Shown: positions 34,162 to 42,812 of the stretch, piece after piece
Numbering within the stretch: the stretch's first letter is position 1
Layout of the letters: each line of letters starts with the position of its first letter
NCBI RefSeq assembly: GCF_016756615.1
Contig: NZ_AP023262.1
Location: 4,031,501-4,095,500, forward strand
Length of the DNA stretch: 64,000 nucleotides
Direction: 5' to 3'
Source of the DNA: Mesorhizobium sp. L-8-3
GTDB lineage: Bacteria > Pseudomonadota > Alphaproteobacteria > Rhizobiales > Rhizobiaceae
Translations under genes and position numbers: made by a program
The notes under the pieces: generated by a model
What the model saw: the letters and a program-made list of their open reading frames with translations, nothing else
The model's database searches: none
Told to the model about the DNA's origin: nothing

Positions 34162-35424
34162 ATGGGTCATTTTCGGCGAGGCGTGTTCGGCGCGCTGGCG
34201 ATTGCAGCCTTGTCCACTGCCCTGCTGGCGGCGTGCGCCAGCCGCCCGACAGGCGTGCTGCAACCCGTGGCGGCTTCGCCGTCGGCCAGCCAGGTCGAGA
34301 TGCTTGTCACGACCATGCGCGATCGTTCCGAAAACCCCGGCGAAATGTTCAGCGGCGAGCGTGCGCTCGAACCGGCCTTTGCCGAGATCACCGTATCGAT
34401 TCCTCCCAGCAGCGTTCGCAAGGTCGGTGAGGTCGCCTGGCCGCGCCGGCTTCCGCCGAACCCGGCGACGGATTTTGCGGCGGTCAAAGCCGAGCAGATC
34501 AATCGGGAGACGGCCGAGAAGTGGCTGAACGCCGCCGTGCACAAGAGCCCGGATCGCAGCGTTCTCGTCTTCATCCATGGATTCAACAACCAGTTCGAGG
34601 ATGCCGTCTTTCGCTTCGCTCAGATCGTTCACGATTCGAATGCGCGCACCGTCCCCGTGCTCGCGACATGGCCATCGCGCGGCAGCCTGCTCGCCTACGG
34701 CTATGACCGCGAAAGCACGAACTACACCCGCAATGCGGTCGAGCAGCTGTTCCAGTATCTGGCACGCGATTCGGAGGTAAAAGAGGTCTCGATCCTCGCC
34801 CATTCCATGGGCAACTGGCTTGCGCTCGAATCCTTGCGCCAGATGGCCATCCGCAACGACGGGCTGCCGGCCAAATTCAAGAATGTCATGCTGGCGGCGC
34901 CTGACGTGGACGTCGACGTCTTTCGTTCACAGATTGCCGACATGGGCGAGCGGCGACCTCATTTCACGCTCTTTGTGTCGCGTGACGATCGCGCATTGGC
35001 CGTTTCCCGGCGCGTCTGGGGCAATGTCTCCAGGTTGGGAGCTGTCGATCCGGAACAGCCGCCGTACAGGGAAGAACTCGCAGCGAACGACATTACGGTC
35101 CTGGACCTCACAAAAATCAAGGCGGGCGACGATCTGCATCACAGCAAGTTCGCGGAGTCGCCCGAGATCGTCCAACTGATCGGTACCCGCCTCTCGACCG
35201 GCCAGACATTGACCGACAATCGGCTGGGGCTCGGGGACACGATCGTGTCTGCGACCGCGGGGGCTGCACATACGGTCGGAACCGCCGCGGGCCTGGTTGT
35301 CGCCGCTCCGGCGGCAATCGTCGATCAGAACACCAGGCAAAACTACGCCCGTCACGTCGAGGCGCTGGTCGGACCTGCGACGGGGGAGAGCCTCGCGTCG
35401 CCAGGCACCGAAGCAGGCAAGTGA
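34162..35424 (+). CDS. DUF900 alpha/beta-hydrolase lipoprotein
   Basis: 420-residue predicted lipoprotein: residues 1-25 form a signal with a lipobox (STALLAACAS), so the product is probably tethered to the membrane. The DUF900 alpha/beta-hydrolase fold is shown by LVFIHGFNNQFEDAVFRFAQ near 135, the nucleophile elbow LAHSMGNW with Ser 215, and MLAAPDVDVDVF near 245. The predicted acid and histidine follow (VSRDDRAL; DDLHHSKF). I chose ATG 34162 because it begins the signal peptide; earlier ATGs give a non-signal N-terminus. The substrate is unknown; esterase or lipase activity is usual for the fold. Confidence 0.85.
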   Translation: MGHFRRGVFGALAIAALSTALLAACASRPTGVLQPVAASPSASQVEMLVTTMRDRSENPGEMFSGERALEPAFAEITVSIPPSSVRKVGEVAWPRRLPPNPATDFAAVKAEQINRETAEKWLNAAVHKSPDRSVLVFIHGFNNQFEDAVFRFAQIVHDSNARTVPVLATWPSRGSLLAYGYDRESTNYTRNAVEQLFQYLARDSEVKEVSILAHSMGNWLALESLRQMAIRNDGLPAKFKNVMLAAPDVDVDVFRSQIADMGERRPHFTLFVSRDDRALAVSRRVWGNVSRLGAVDPEQPPYREELAANDITVLDLTKIKAGDDLHHSKFAESPEIVQLIGTRLSTGQTLTDNRLGLGDTIVSATAGAAHTVGTAAGLVVAAPAAIVDQNTRQNYARHVEALVGPATGESLASPGTEAGK

Positions 35425-35501
35425 TCAGGCAGCAGCCGTAAGGCCGCCCACGCGGCTGACCTCCAGCTTCGCTCCGCCGGTTCCGTTCCGGCCAAACTTC
35501 T

Positions 35502-36089
35502 TCAGGAGCCGCAGCGGCGCAGTTGTGTGGCGTAGCGCTGCGCCATTTTTTCGGTGTCGCGTGCGTAGCGCTGCACGCCGGCGTCCCATTTGCCGCGCTT
35601 GTAGGCGCCCCATCCGGAATAGTAGGCGAGATAGAGCCGATAGGTGTCGTTGCGCGATACGCCGTAGGCGTCGACGGTCTTGGAATGGTACCAGCCGACG
35701 AAATCCACGGCGTCGCCAAAGTCGTTGCGGCGCGCGGCGAAACTGCCTGTCTCGCGCTTGTACTGCGCCCAGGTGCCGTTCAGGGCCTGCGAGTAGCCGT
35801 AGGCGCTCGACTGGCGTTTCCAGGGAATAAAGCCGAAGAGCTTCGTGCGTGGCGGCCGGGCGTTGGCCTTGAAGCCCGATTCCTTGCGCACCGTCGCCAT
35901 CAGCACATGGGTGGGGATGCCATATTTGCGTTCGGCGCGCTTGGCCGCCCGCTGCCAGTTGTCGAACCAGCCGTCGCGCTGGTCGAAAACGGCGCAGATG
36001 TCGTTGATGTGGCGCGGCGGCGTTGCGCAGGCCGACAGCGCAAGCAGTGATATGACCGGTACAATTTTACTAAAACTCGCCCCACGCAT
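35502..36089 (-). CDS. Lytic transglycosylase, SLT-like lipoprotein
   Basis: 195-residue lipoprotein (signal with lipobox LSAC, Cys 21) carrying a single SLT-type domain. The catalytic Glu is E70 in LMATVRKESGF, followed by the conserved AYGYSQALNGTW near 95-106 and YLAYYSGWGAYKRGKW near 155. Such enzymes cleave peptidoglycan between MurNAc and GlcNAc with formation of an anhydro end, and act at the outer or inner membrane surface. A decayed copy of its C-terminus occurs at 16216-16305. The gene is convergent with the DUF900 gene (77 bp apart). Confidence 0.88.
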   Translation of the reverse strand: MRGASFSKIVPVISLLALSACATPPRHINDICAVFDQRDGWFDNWQRAAKRAERKYGIPTHVLMATVRKESGFKANARPPRTKLFGFIPWKRQSSAYGYSQALNGTWAQYKRETGSFAARRNDFGDAVDFVGWYHSKTVDAYGVSRNDTYRLYLAYYSGWGAYKRGKWDAGVQRYARDTEKMAQRYATQLRRCGS

Positions 36090-36358
36090 TGGGCGAGGTC
36101 TAGGCGAAAAACTTAAAGGGAGTCTTTAGACATCCGTTAACGATTCGGCCCCACGCCTCCCGCCGCGGTGGGAGGGGTGGAAGGACGGTGGAAGCGGAAG
36201 GGGCGGCAGGTGACATCCGGGCGGCCTGGGTGTCCAGCCGGGCCTCGCCCTCCATCAACTGCCCCGTCTCGCCTGGACGTTGGCGAAAATTGCCGTTTCC
36301 TTCCAATTCGGCCCCGTGCGGTAACGCTCTGTTCATCCCTGTCGGCGAGAGTGGCAAC

Positions 36359-36420
36359 GCGGCCATGTATTGAGTTCCGCCTCAGGCAACAGGCCCATCC
36401 TGAAAGGGGTGGGCCTTTTG
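36359..36420 (+). other. Hairpin element A: terminator or small RNA 3' end
   Basis: AGGCCCA (36391-36397) pairs with TGGGCCT (36410-36416) and is followed by TTTTG, so it looks like an intrinsic terminator on the plus strand. The 30 bases before it (TGAGTTCCGCCTCAGGCAAC then AGGCCCATCC) recur with few changes at 42391-42420, where they again lead into a hairpin. No gene ends just upstream on the plus strand, which leaves a small RNA or an interspersed repeat as options. The remaining 36090-36358 and 36421-36558 show nothing else recognisable. Confidence 0.45.
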
Positions 36421-36558
36421 TGCGTGCGCCCTGCACGGGCGCATTCGCGCGGATGGTGATTTCGACGCGAGCCCGTCCCGGCGAATGAGCGTGCAGCGCA
36501 ATCGCTTCTTTGCCAGCCGATGCGCGTCCGTTCCGACAGGATGCCCCTGTTGCTGCGA

Positions 36559-37788
36559 TCAGTGCCCGCCCAGGACCAGAGTCTGGATCGGCAGAAGCAG
36601 CGCCTGCATCCGCAGGATCATCGCATGCACCACGCCGGTGGCGTCGATCGCGTGGAGCACGAAGGCGCGGAAGGCGCCGATGTCGGGGTCCTGCAGCGCG
36701 TCGTGGTTGCTGGTATAGGCGTTGGCGATGCAGCTGCTGCCCTGGGGCAGATCGTCGAGCTGGCCCGCAAAGAGCGGCTGCATGATGACGGTGATCGTTC
36801 CGGGGCGCGCCATTTGCCCGACGTCGACGAGCTGGTCGGTCGGACGGATCTGGCCGCTGGCGATGACGTGCTGAACCTCCGTCACCACCATCGGGACAAT
36901 GGTCCAGGGCTTGGCGATGCAGGCGACCTCGCCGACCATCCCGGGCCTTATCACCTGCGCCTCGATCTGCCCGAAACCGGCGATGAGGCCGGTGACCTTG
37001 CGCTCGGGCACCAGGATGCCGGCGGGCCGGAGCATCGGGTTGACGACATCGCCCGGCCTGAGCGCGAACTGCTGGACAATGCCGTCGGTGCCGGCGACGA
37101 CGAGGGTCTTTTCGAGGTCGACCCGCGCCTGGTGCAGCGCGGCCTCGGCGCTGGCCTTCTGGGCGGGGAGCTGGAAGTCGATCTGCGACACGATGGCCTC
37201 GCGGGAAGCCATTGCCGCGTCCACCACGCCCTGCTGGGTGTCGACCCTGACCAGCGCCTGCTCGACTTCGCGCTCGGGGATGGCGTTGGGATTGCGCCGG
37301 AACAGGTCGGCGCGGGTATCGTACTCGTCCTGCGCCTGCCGCAGAACCCCGCGCGCCTGGGCGATCCGGCCGTCCGCTTCCTTGAGCTGCGACCGGGCGA
37401 CGACCATGGTGGCGTCGATCTCGGCGATCCGGCGCTTGGCGGTCTCGACGGCCGCCGCCTGCGCGGTGCTGTCCAGTCGGAAGAGGGGCTGGTCCTTTGC
37501 CACCTTCTGATTGATCTCGACGAAGGTCTCCGCCACGCGGCCATTGGTCTCCGGCAGGATGGTGACGGTGCGGAACACGGAGGTGGCGGCCTTGGTGGAA
37601 GGGTGGAAATAGAAGATCGTGGTGATCAGGCTGACGGTCAGGATCAGGCACAGGGTGATCCCCCAGCGCAGCTCATACCAGACGGAGAACAAGGTGATCT
37701 CGCGGCCGATCCGCTTGCCCTGCACGAAACGGCGGTAGAGGAAGTCCGGCAGGATCGTCAGTATCGAACAGAGGAACAGTTCCAGCAT
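36559..37788 (-). CDS. HlyD/EmrA-family membrane fusion protein
   Basis: 409-residue periplasmic adaptor of the HlyD type. A membrane anchor (ITLCLILTVSLITTIFYFHP, about 44-63) is followed by a lipoyl-like half (VTILPETNGRVAETFVEINQ), a long coiled coil (residues 100-230), and the second lipoyl half (GIVQQFALRPGDVV). An extra hydrophobic stretch at the N-terminus (MLELFLCSILTILPDFLYR) makes two predicted membrane segments, as in the YibH/AaeA-like branch. There is no adjacent transporter or outer-membrane factor; the only partner is the small membrane protein gene three bases upstream. Confidence 0.87.
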   Translation of the reverse strand: MLELFLCSILTILPDFLYRRFVQGKRIGREITLFSVWYELRWGITLCLILTVSLITTIFYFHPSTKAATSVFRTVTILPETNGRVAETFVEINQKVAKDQPLFRLDSTAQAAAVETAKRRIAEIDATMVVARSQLKEADGRIAQARGVLRQAQDEYDTRADLFRRNPNAIPEREVEQALVRVDTQQGVVDAAMASREAIVSQIDFQLPAQKASAEAALHQARVDLEKTLVVAGTDGIVQQFALRPGDVVNPMLRPAGILVPERKVTGLIAGFGQIEAQVIRPGMVGEVACIAKPWTIVPMVVTEVQHVIASGQIRPTDQLVDVGQMARPGTITVIMQPLFAGQLDDLPQGSSCIANAYTSNHDALQDPDIGAFRAFVLHAIDATGVVHAMILRMQALLLPIQTLVLGGH

Positions 37789-37791
37789 GGC

Positions 37792-38232
37792 TCAGGCCCT
37801 CTTCTGCTCGCGCGGCAGTGGCTCGGCTGCCGAGGCCGGCGGAACGGCGGGTTCGTCGTCTTGCGCCGGCGCGTCCGGCTGGTTGCGTCCGGCCATCCGC
37901 CCCAGTGACCTGGCCATCGAGTTCAGCGGGGTCGAGAAATCAGGCAGCGGGACGAGGGCGAGCAGCAGCGCGGCGATCCAGAACGCATGGTTGTGGGTGA
38001 AGAGCGCGATGAGCGCCAGCACCGCGACGATCTCGAACTGCACCTTCTGGCCGCGATGCGCCATCTGCTCGGGAAGCGCATGGAGCTTGAAGTAGAAGAT
38101 GCCGATACCGACCACGGCGAGCAGCACCGCGATGCCCGTCGCCACGAAAAGCACGTCGGCCTGCCCGGGTGCCGCGATGAAGAACGGCAGGTGGTGGGGC
38201 GCCGCGGGGTTGATCGCTGCTTCGTGTTCCAT
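37792..38232 (-). CDS. Small inner-membrane protein, partner of the HlyD-like protein
   Basis: 146 residues with three hydrophobic segments: VLFVATGIAVLLAVVGIGIF near 26-46, FEIVAVLALIALFTHNHAFW near 66-85, and WIAALLLALVPLPDF. The C-terminal 45 residues are polar and probably cytoplasmic. The layout resembles YibI/DUF3302 proteins, which accompany YibH-type HlyD proteins, but the sequence match is too weak to name it. Its stop lies three bases before the HlyD-like start, so the two are co-translated. Confidence 0.72.
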   Translation of the reverse strand: MEHEAAINPAAPHHLPFFIAAPGQADVLFVATGIAVLLAVVGIGIFYFKLHALPEQMAHRGQKVQFEIVAVLALIALFTHNHAFWIAALLLALVPLPDFSTPLNSMARSLGRMAGRNQPDAPAQDDEPAVPPASAAEPLPREQKRA

Positions 38233-38792
38233 CAGGCGGCATCCTTCCGGTCGGAGAACCGCGGTGGCAGGTTACCCCGCAGCCCGCCGCGCATACGTCT
38301 GATTGTCATGACGAGCCCCTGGCCTCGGCCGACGATGGCGCGGCGACGGTGGCTGGACTTGCGGTCTCGCCATCTCCGGCTGCTGGCCAGGAGGTCGGAA
38401 GCGTCAGTTTTTTTCGGGGCAGCCTCCCAGGCATCGGCGATTTCAGCTTGCGCGCCACTCGGAAACTCCCAACTTCAACTTTGTCAGGTTGGTGCGGTGG
38501 TGGGGACGTTGTCAAGGGAAGGCCCGACTTGTCCCACAGCGGAGTCCTGCTTCCCGAGGATTGGGGGCTGTACGGATTCTCCGATGGCGAAGAAGCCTGC
38601 ATTGGCGCAGCGACCATGCCGGCAGGGCTGCTCGAAAACCCTTGGCGGCGGCAAGTCGGTACCCTTGCGCGTCATGCATCGGGCTGGCGATCGGGATCAT
38701 TCCATGTCCGTCTGGCGTTTGAGCTGAAATAAAGCGCTTGTGGTGACGAAATTCCGACAACGCACGGACGACTGCGGTGCTTCGATGCCGGC
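38233..38792. other. Long intergenic region without recognisable gene
   Basis: Open frames on both strands exist (for example 38349-38732 plus) but none shows a family motif, a ribosome site or protein-like composition. A GTTTTTTTTCGGGG run near 38407 is the only notable low-GC feature. It probably holds the divergent promoters of the small membrane protein gene and the MttB-family gene. Confidence 0.4.
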
Positions 38793-40325
38793 ATGGACCG
38801 CAGCAGACGCAGTGCCGAGCGTATGCAAAGGAGGGCGGGGGAAACGATCCCGCAGCTGCCGCCGCGGATTGTGCGCAATCCCTACCCGCCGATGGAGCTC
38901 CTCTCCGACGACCAGGTCGAGGCCATCCATCACGCATCGCTTCATATGCTGGAGGATCTCGGCATCGAGGTGATGAACGCATCGGCGCTCGACCTCCTGG
39001 CCAAGGCAGGGGCCGATGTCGACCGGTCGTCCCGGGTGGTGCGGCTCGATCGGGGTCTTGCCGCCGAGGCGCTGGCGTCGGCGCCGCAAAGCTTCACGCT
39101 CACCCCGCGCAATCCGGCGCATGCCGTCCATGTCGGCGGCGACGTCGTCAATTTCACGCTGGTCGCCGGTCCGCCCAATGTGCACGACCGCGAGCGCGGC
39201 CGCCGCTCCGGCAACAAGCGCGACTATGACGACCTCGTCCGGCTCGCCCAGCATTTCAACTGCATCACCATGCTCGGCAACCAGGTCTGCGCGCCGGTCG
39301 AACTGCCGGCCAATACGCGCCATCTCGACACCTATCTTTCCAACCTGACGCTCACCGACAAGGCGTTCCACGTCTCGGCGATCGGCGCGGGCAGGGCCCG
39401 CGACGGCATCCATATGGCGGCGATCGCCCGCGGGCTCGAACCGGAGGCTTTGCGCGATGATCCGGCGGTGGCCACCATCATCTCGGTCAATTCGCCGCGC
39501 CGCTTCGACGAGGCGATGCTCGACGGCTTGATGGCGATGAGCGAGGCCGGCCAGCCGGTCTGCGTGACGCCCTTCACGCTGATGGGGGCGATGAGCCCGG
39601 TGACGCTCGCCGGCGCGCTCACCCAGCAGAATGCCGAGGCGTTGTTCGGCATCGTGCTCACCCAGCTTGTCCGCCGCGGCGCTCCTGTCATCTACGGCGC
39701 CTTCACGTCCAATGTCGACATGCGCTCCGGCGCGCCGGCTTTCGGCACGCCGGAGAACGCCAAGGCCAACGTCGCATCCGGCCAGCTCGCGCGCCGCTAC
39801 CGGCTGCCCTATCGCACGACGCCGGGCTCGGCTTCCAACGCAGCCGACGCACAGGGCGCTTACGAGACGATGATGGCGTTGTGGGGAGCCGTCCTCGGCC
39901 ACGGCAATATCGTCTATCACGCCGCCGGCTGGCAGGAGGGCGGGCTGACGGCCTCCTTCGAGAAGCTCGTCATCGACGTGGAGATGATCCAGCACATGAT
40001 GGAATTTCTCCAACCGATCGCGGTCGACGAAAACGAACTGGCGCTCGATGCGCTCGCCCGCGTGCCGCCGGGCGGGCACTTCTTCGGCGACGCGCATACG
40101 CTATCCCGTTACGCCGACGCCTTCTACCGCCCGCTGCTTTCCAACTGGCAGAACCACGAAGCCTGGACCGAGGCGGGCGCGCTCGATGCCACGGCTCGCG
40201 CCACCGGCCTCTGGAAGAAGGCGCTCGAAGAATACCGGCAGCCGCCGATGGACCCCGCCATCCGCGAGGCGCTCGAAGCCTATGTCGCGCGCCGCAGGGA
40301 TGAGATCGGGGCAGGGGAGCCGTGA
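38793..40325 (+). CDS. Trimethylamine methyltransferase (MttB) family protein, non-pyrrolysine type
   Basis: 510-residue TIM-barrel protein of the MttB superfamily. In archaea MttB demethylates trimethylamine using pyrrolysine encoded by UAG; in this gene the frame reads through without UAG, as in MtgB/MtyB-type bacterial members, which use quaternary amines such as glycine betaine. Motifs: SLHMLEDLGIEVMNASALDL near 48, NKRDYDDLVRLAQHFNCITM near 140, and TPGSASNAADAQGAYETMMA near 345. No cobalamin-binding corrinoid protein or reactivase is encoded nearby, so the methyl acceptor must be elsewhere or the reaction differs. The start is uncertain (ATG 38793 or 38823). Confidence 0.85.
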   Translation: MDRSRRSAERMQRRAGETIPQLPPRIVRNPYPPMELLSDDQVEAIHHASLHMLEDLGIEVMNASALDLLAKAGADVDRSSRVVRLDRGLAAEALASAPQSFTLTPRNPAHAVHVGGDVVNFTLVAGPPNVHDRERGRRSGNKRDYDDLVRLAQHFNCITMLGNQVCAPVELPANTRHLDTYLSNLTLTDKAFHVSAIGAGRARDGIHMAAIARGLEPEALRDDPAVATIISVNSPRRFDEAMLDGLMAMSEAGQPVCVTPFTLMGAMSPVTLAGALTQQNAEALFGIVLTQLVRRGAPVIYGAFTSNVDMRSGAPAFGTPENAKANVASGQLARRYRLPYRTTPGSASNAADAQGAYETMMALWGAVLGHGNIVYHAAGWQEGGLTASFEKLVIDVEMIQHMMEFLQPIAVDENELALDALARVPPGGHFFGDAHTLSRYADAFYRPLLSNWQNHEAWTEAGALDATARATGLWKKALEEYRQPPMDPAIREALEAYVARRRDEIGAGEP

Positions 40326-40634
40326 CGGCCGATCGTGTCCCATCGAGCCATTCTATGGCGAGAGATGGTCCGCTTTGCCGCCGAACGGCTGAAAGAACTG
40401 GGGCTGAGGCGGGCGCCGGCTATTGCAAGAAGAGCCCGCTGCGGCTGAAGCACGCTGCTGCTCGTCCAGGTTCGGACGGGGCTTCGTCATTCGCTTCATG
40501 TTGACCCTTGGGCCAACTTGATAGGGCCGTCCCAAATCATGACAATCGACGCGCAGACTTCCTCAATTGCCGCGCGAGTTCTTCGACGTGCGGACACGAT
40601 GACCAGCAAACATGCGCACCTGAAGGAGCAAGCG
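40326..40634. other. Intergenic region, no gene seen
   Basis: No coding frame or hairpin of note. It ends with AAGGAG (40623-40628), the ribosome site of the sulfatase gene. Alternative in-frame ATGs at 40539 and 40599 are judged less likely starts. Confidence 0.5.
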
Positions 40635-42302
40635 ATGAACCAGCTTAGTCATCCCGAAATTCCCGCCGGCGAGCAGGAGACGGCTCAGCTCGAACTGAAC
40701 CGCCGGAGCATGTTGCTCGGGGGCACCGCGCTCGCGGCGGCCTCGCTTGTGGCGTCGACCACGGCGGTCGACAGGGCGCGTGCCCAGCAGCAGGCTGCCG
40801 CCCCCAGCGGCAAGATGCCCAACATCCTGGTGATCTTCGGCGACGACATAGGCATTCCGCAGATCAGCGCGTACACCATGGGTTTGATGGGCTACCGCAC
40901 GCCCAATATCGATCGCATCGCTGCCGAAGGTGCGATCTTCACCGATTCCTACGGACAGCAAAGCTGCACTGCCGGGCGGGCTTCCTTCATCCTGGGACAG
41001 GAGCCTTTCCGTACCGGACTGCTCACGATCGGTATGCCCGGCGATCCGCACGGCATTCAGGACTGGATGCCCACCATCGCCGACGTCCTGAAGACCATGG
41101 GATACGCAACCGGACAATTCGGCAAGAACCACCTGGGCGATCGCGACGAACACCTGCCGACCAATCACGGCTTCGACGAGTTCTTCGGAAACCTTTATCA
41201 CCTCAACGCGGAGGAGGAGCCGGAAGGCTATTTCTACCCCAAGGATCCAAAGTTCCGCGAGAGATATGGCCCGCGCGGTGTCATCAAATCCAGTGCGGAC
41301 GGCCAGATCGAGGATACTGGACCGCTCAACACGAAACGCATGGAGACGGTCGACGAGGAGTTCCTGGCCGCTGCCGTGGATTTCATCGATCGCCAGCACC
41401 AGGCCGAGAAGCCCTTTTTCGTCTGGTTCAATTCAACCCGCATGCACGTGTTCACCCATCTGAAGCCGGATTCAATGGGCAAGACGGGCATGGGCATCCA
41501 CGCCGACGGCATGGCCGAACACGATGGGCATGTGGGGCAACTCCTGAAGAAACTCGATGATCTCGGCATCGCCGACGATACGATCGTGATCTACACGACG
41601 GACAACGGGGCCGAGATCGCGCTCTGGCCCGACGGTGCAATGACCCCGTTCCGCAGCGAAAAGGGAACGACATGGGAAGGCGGCATGCGTGTTCCCATGA
41701 TGGTGCGCTGGCCGGGCGTGGTGAAACCGGGCACGCAGATCAACGAACCCGTGACACTCATGGACTGGATGCCGACGCTCGCGGCGGCAGCCGGCATTCC
41801 CGACATCAAGGAGCAGATGAAGCAGGGTTTCCAGGCGGGGACAAAGAACTTCAAGGTGCATCTCGACGGCTTCGATCTCACCGGGCTCCTGAAGGGAGAG
41901 GCCGAGCAGCCTCCGCGCGATGCGGTCTACTATTTCGATCAGGGCGGCAATCTGAACGCGATACGCTGGAACGATTGGAAGCTGAGCTTTGCGACCGCGA
42001 GCCATGGCAATATCGCGACGGCGACGCGCGAGGTGCCGAGCTGGGCATTGATCACCAACCTGCGGATGGACCCCTACGAGCGTGGTCTCGAAGAGGGCGG
42101 CGGCGCCCTCGACTTCCTGGCTCGGAACATATGGCTGCTGGTGCCCATACAAGGCAAGATCAAGGAGTTCTTCCAGGACTTCGATCAGTATCCGTTCCAG
42201 ACGGGAAGCTCTCTGAACGCAGGCGGCATAAATTACGGCTGGCTGCAGCAGCAGGCCGCGCTCAAGCGGCTCAGTGACCTTGAGAGGCTCGCGCCGCGAT
42301 AG
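40635..42302 (+). CDS. Tat-exported arylsulfatase-family hydrolase
   Basis: 555-residue type I sulfatase. A twin-arginine leader (NRRSMLLGGTALAAASLVAS) and a site near AQQQA precede the catalytic domain. The nucleophile motif CxAxR, whose Cys is converted to formylglycine, is seen as SCTAGRASF with Cys 111 and Arg 115. Metal-binding VIFGDDIGIP near 70 and VIYTTDNGAEIALWP near 318 complete the site; FWxNSTRMH-type residues (FVWFNSTRMHVFTHL) lie near 260. It may release sulfate from aryl or alkyl esters, or be a related phosphonate hydrolase. Start ATG 40635 with AAGGAG six bases upstream. The formylglycine-generating enzyme is not in the window. Confidence 0.9.
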   Translation: MNQLSHPEIPAGEQETAQLELNRRSMLLGGTALAAASLVASTTAVDRARAQQQAAAPSGKMPNILVIFGDDIGIPQISAYTMGLMGYRTPNIDRIAAEGAIFTDSYGQQSCTAGRASFILGQEPFRTGLLTIGMPGDPHGIQDWMPTIADVLKTMGYATGQFGKNHLGDRDEHLPTNHGFDEFFGNLYHLNAEEEPEGYFYPKDPKFRERYGPRGVIKSSADGQIEDTGPLNTKRMETVDEEFLAAAVDFIDRQHQAEKPFFVWFNSTRMHVFTHLKPDSMGKTGMGIHADGMAEHDGHVGQLLKKLDDLGIADDTIVIYTTDNGAEIALWPDGAMTPFRSEKGTTWEGGMRVPMMVRWPGVVKPGTQINEPVTLMDWMPTLAAAAGIPDIKEQMKQGFQAGTKNFKVHLDGFDLTGLLKGEAEQPPRDAVYYFDQGGNLNAIRWNDWKLSFATASHGNIATATREVPSWALITNLRMDPYERGLEEGGGALDFLARNIWLLVPIQGKIKEFFQDFDQYPFQTGSSLNAGGINYGWLQQQAALKRLSDLERLAPR

Positions 42303-42380
42303 ACTGCCTGGCAATGTCGCTGTGCGCATTCTTGTCGCGGGGTGACCGCTTCGTCACGCCTGATATCGACATTTCCCTTG

Positions 42381-42438
42381 CGGCGATGAACTGAATTCCG
42401 CGTCAGGCAAAAGACCCATCCGGCAGCGGCTGGGTCTT
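42381..42438 (+). other. Hairpin element B, relative of 36359-36420
   Basis: AAGACCCA (42411-42418) pairs exactly with TGGGTCTT (42431-42438). The preceding TGAATTCCGCGTCAGGCAAA differs from element A at only a few positions. It has no long T-run after the stem. The rest of 42303-42812 holds the RutR-like site and the preT promoter; nothing else was seen. Confidence 0.45.
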
Positions 42439-42743
42439 CCCGATCGTGCGCCATGTGTTTCCAACCAGTCCGTGTCAGGATTCGCCGGCGTCGGCCTCGT
42501 CGTACGGGGCAGTGCCAGTGGGGCGAACTGCCCGGCGAGGCGCCGCCAATCGCTTCCACGAGCTGCTGTCAAATGCTGTCGAGACGATTCGGAGTTTGCC
42601 GATAATCCGCTGAAATCGCGCCGGAAATCGGCCATGCCGTCGCAGGATCCCCGATAGGTCTCCACCTTCCGATGCCACCTCGCGGGCAAAACATGATCTG
42701 AATAATCAAGTATTTTCCGTCACTTATCTCGCTCCGAAGAAAT

Positions 42744-42759
42744 TTGACCGATTGATAAA
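42744..42759 (+). promoter_or_regulatory. Candidate RutR operator upstream of preT
   Basis: TTGACCGATTGATAAA matches 11 of the 14 defined positions of the E. coli RutR consensus TTGACCANNTGGTCAA, including one complete TTGACC half-site. It lies 54 bases before the preT ATG. The match was scored by eye. Confidence 0.5.
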
Positions 42760-42812
42760 AAAACAGAACGTGCTAACCTCACGTCAAAACCGATAAATGG
42801 GGAATACCGATA

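Noticed and set aside
36137-37651. 504-codon minus-strand frame overlapping the HlyD-like gene
   Set aside because: Arg/Pro-rich shadow frame; the HlyD frame has the anchor, lipoyl and coiled-coil features.
38349-38732. Possible 127-residue protein in the long gap before the MttB-family gene
   Set aside because: No ribosome site, no recognisable domain and uneven composition; kept as intergenic.
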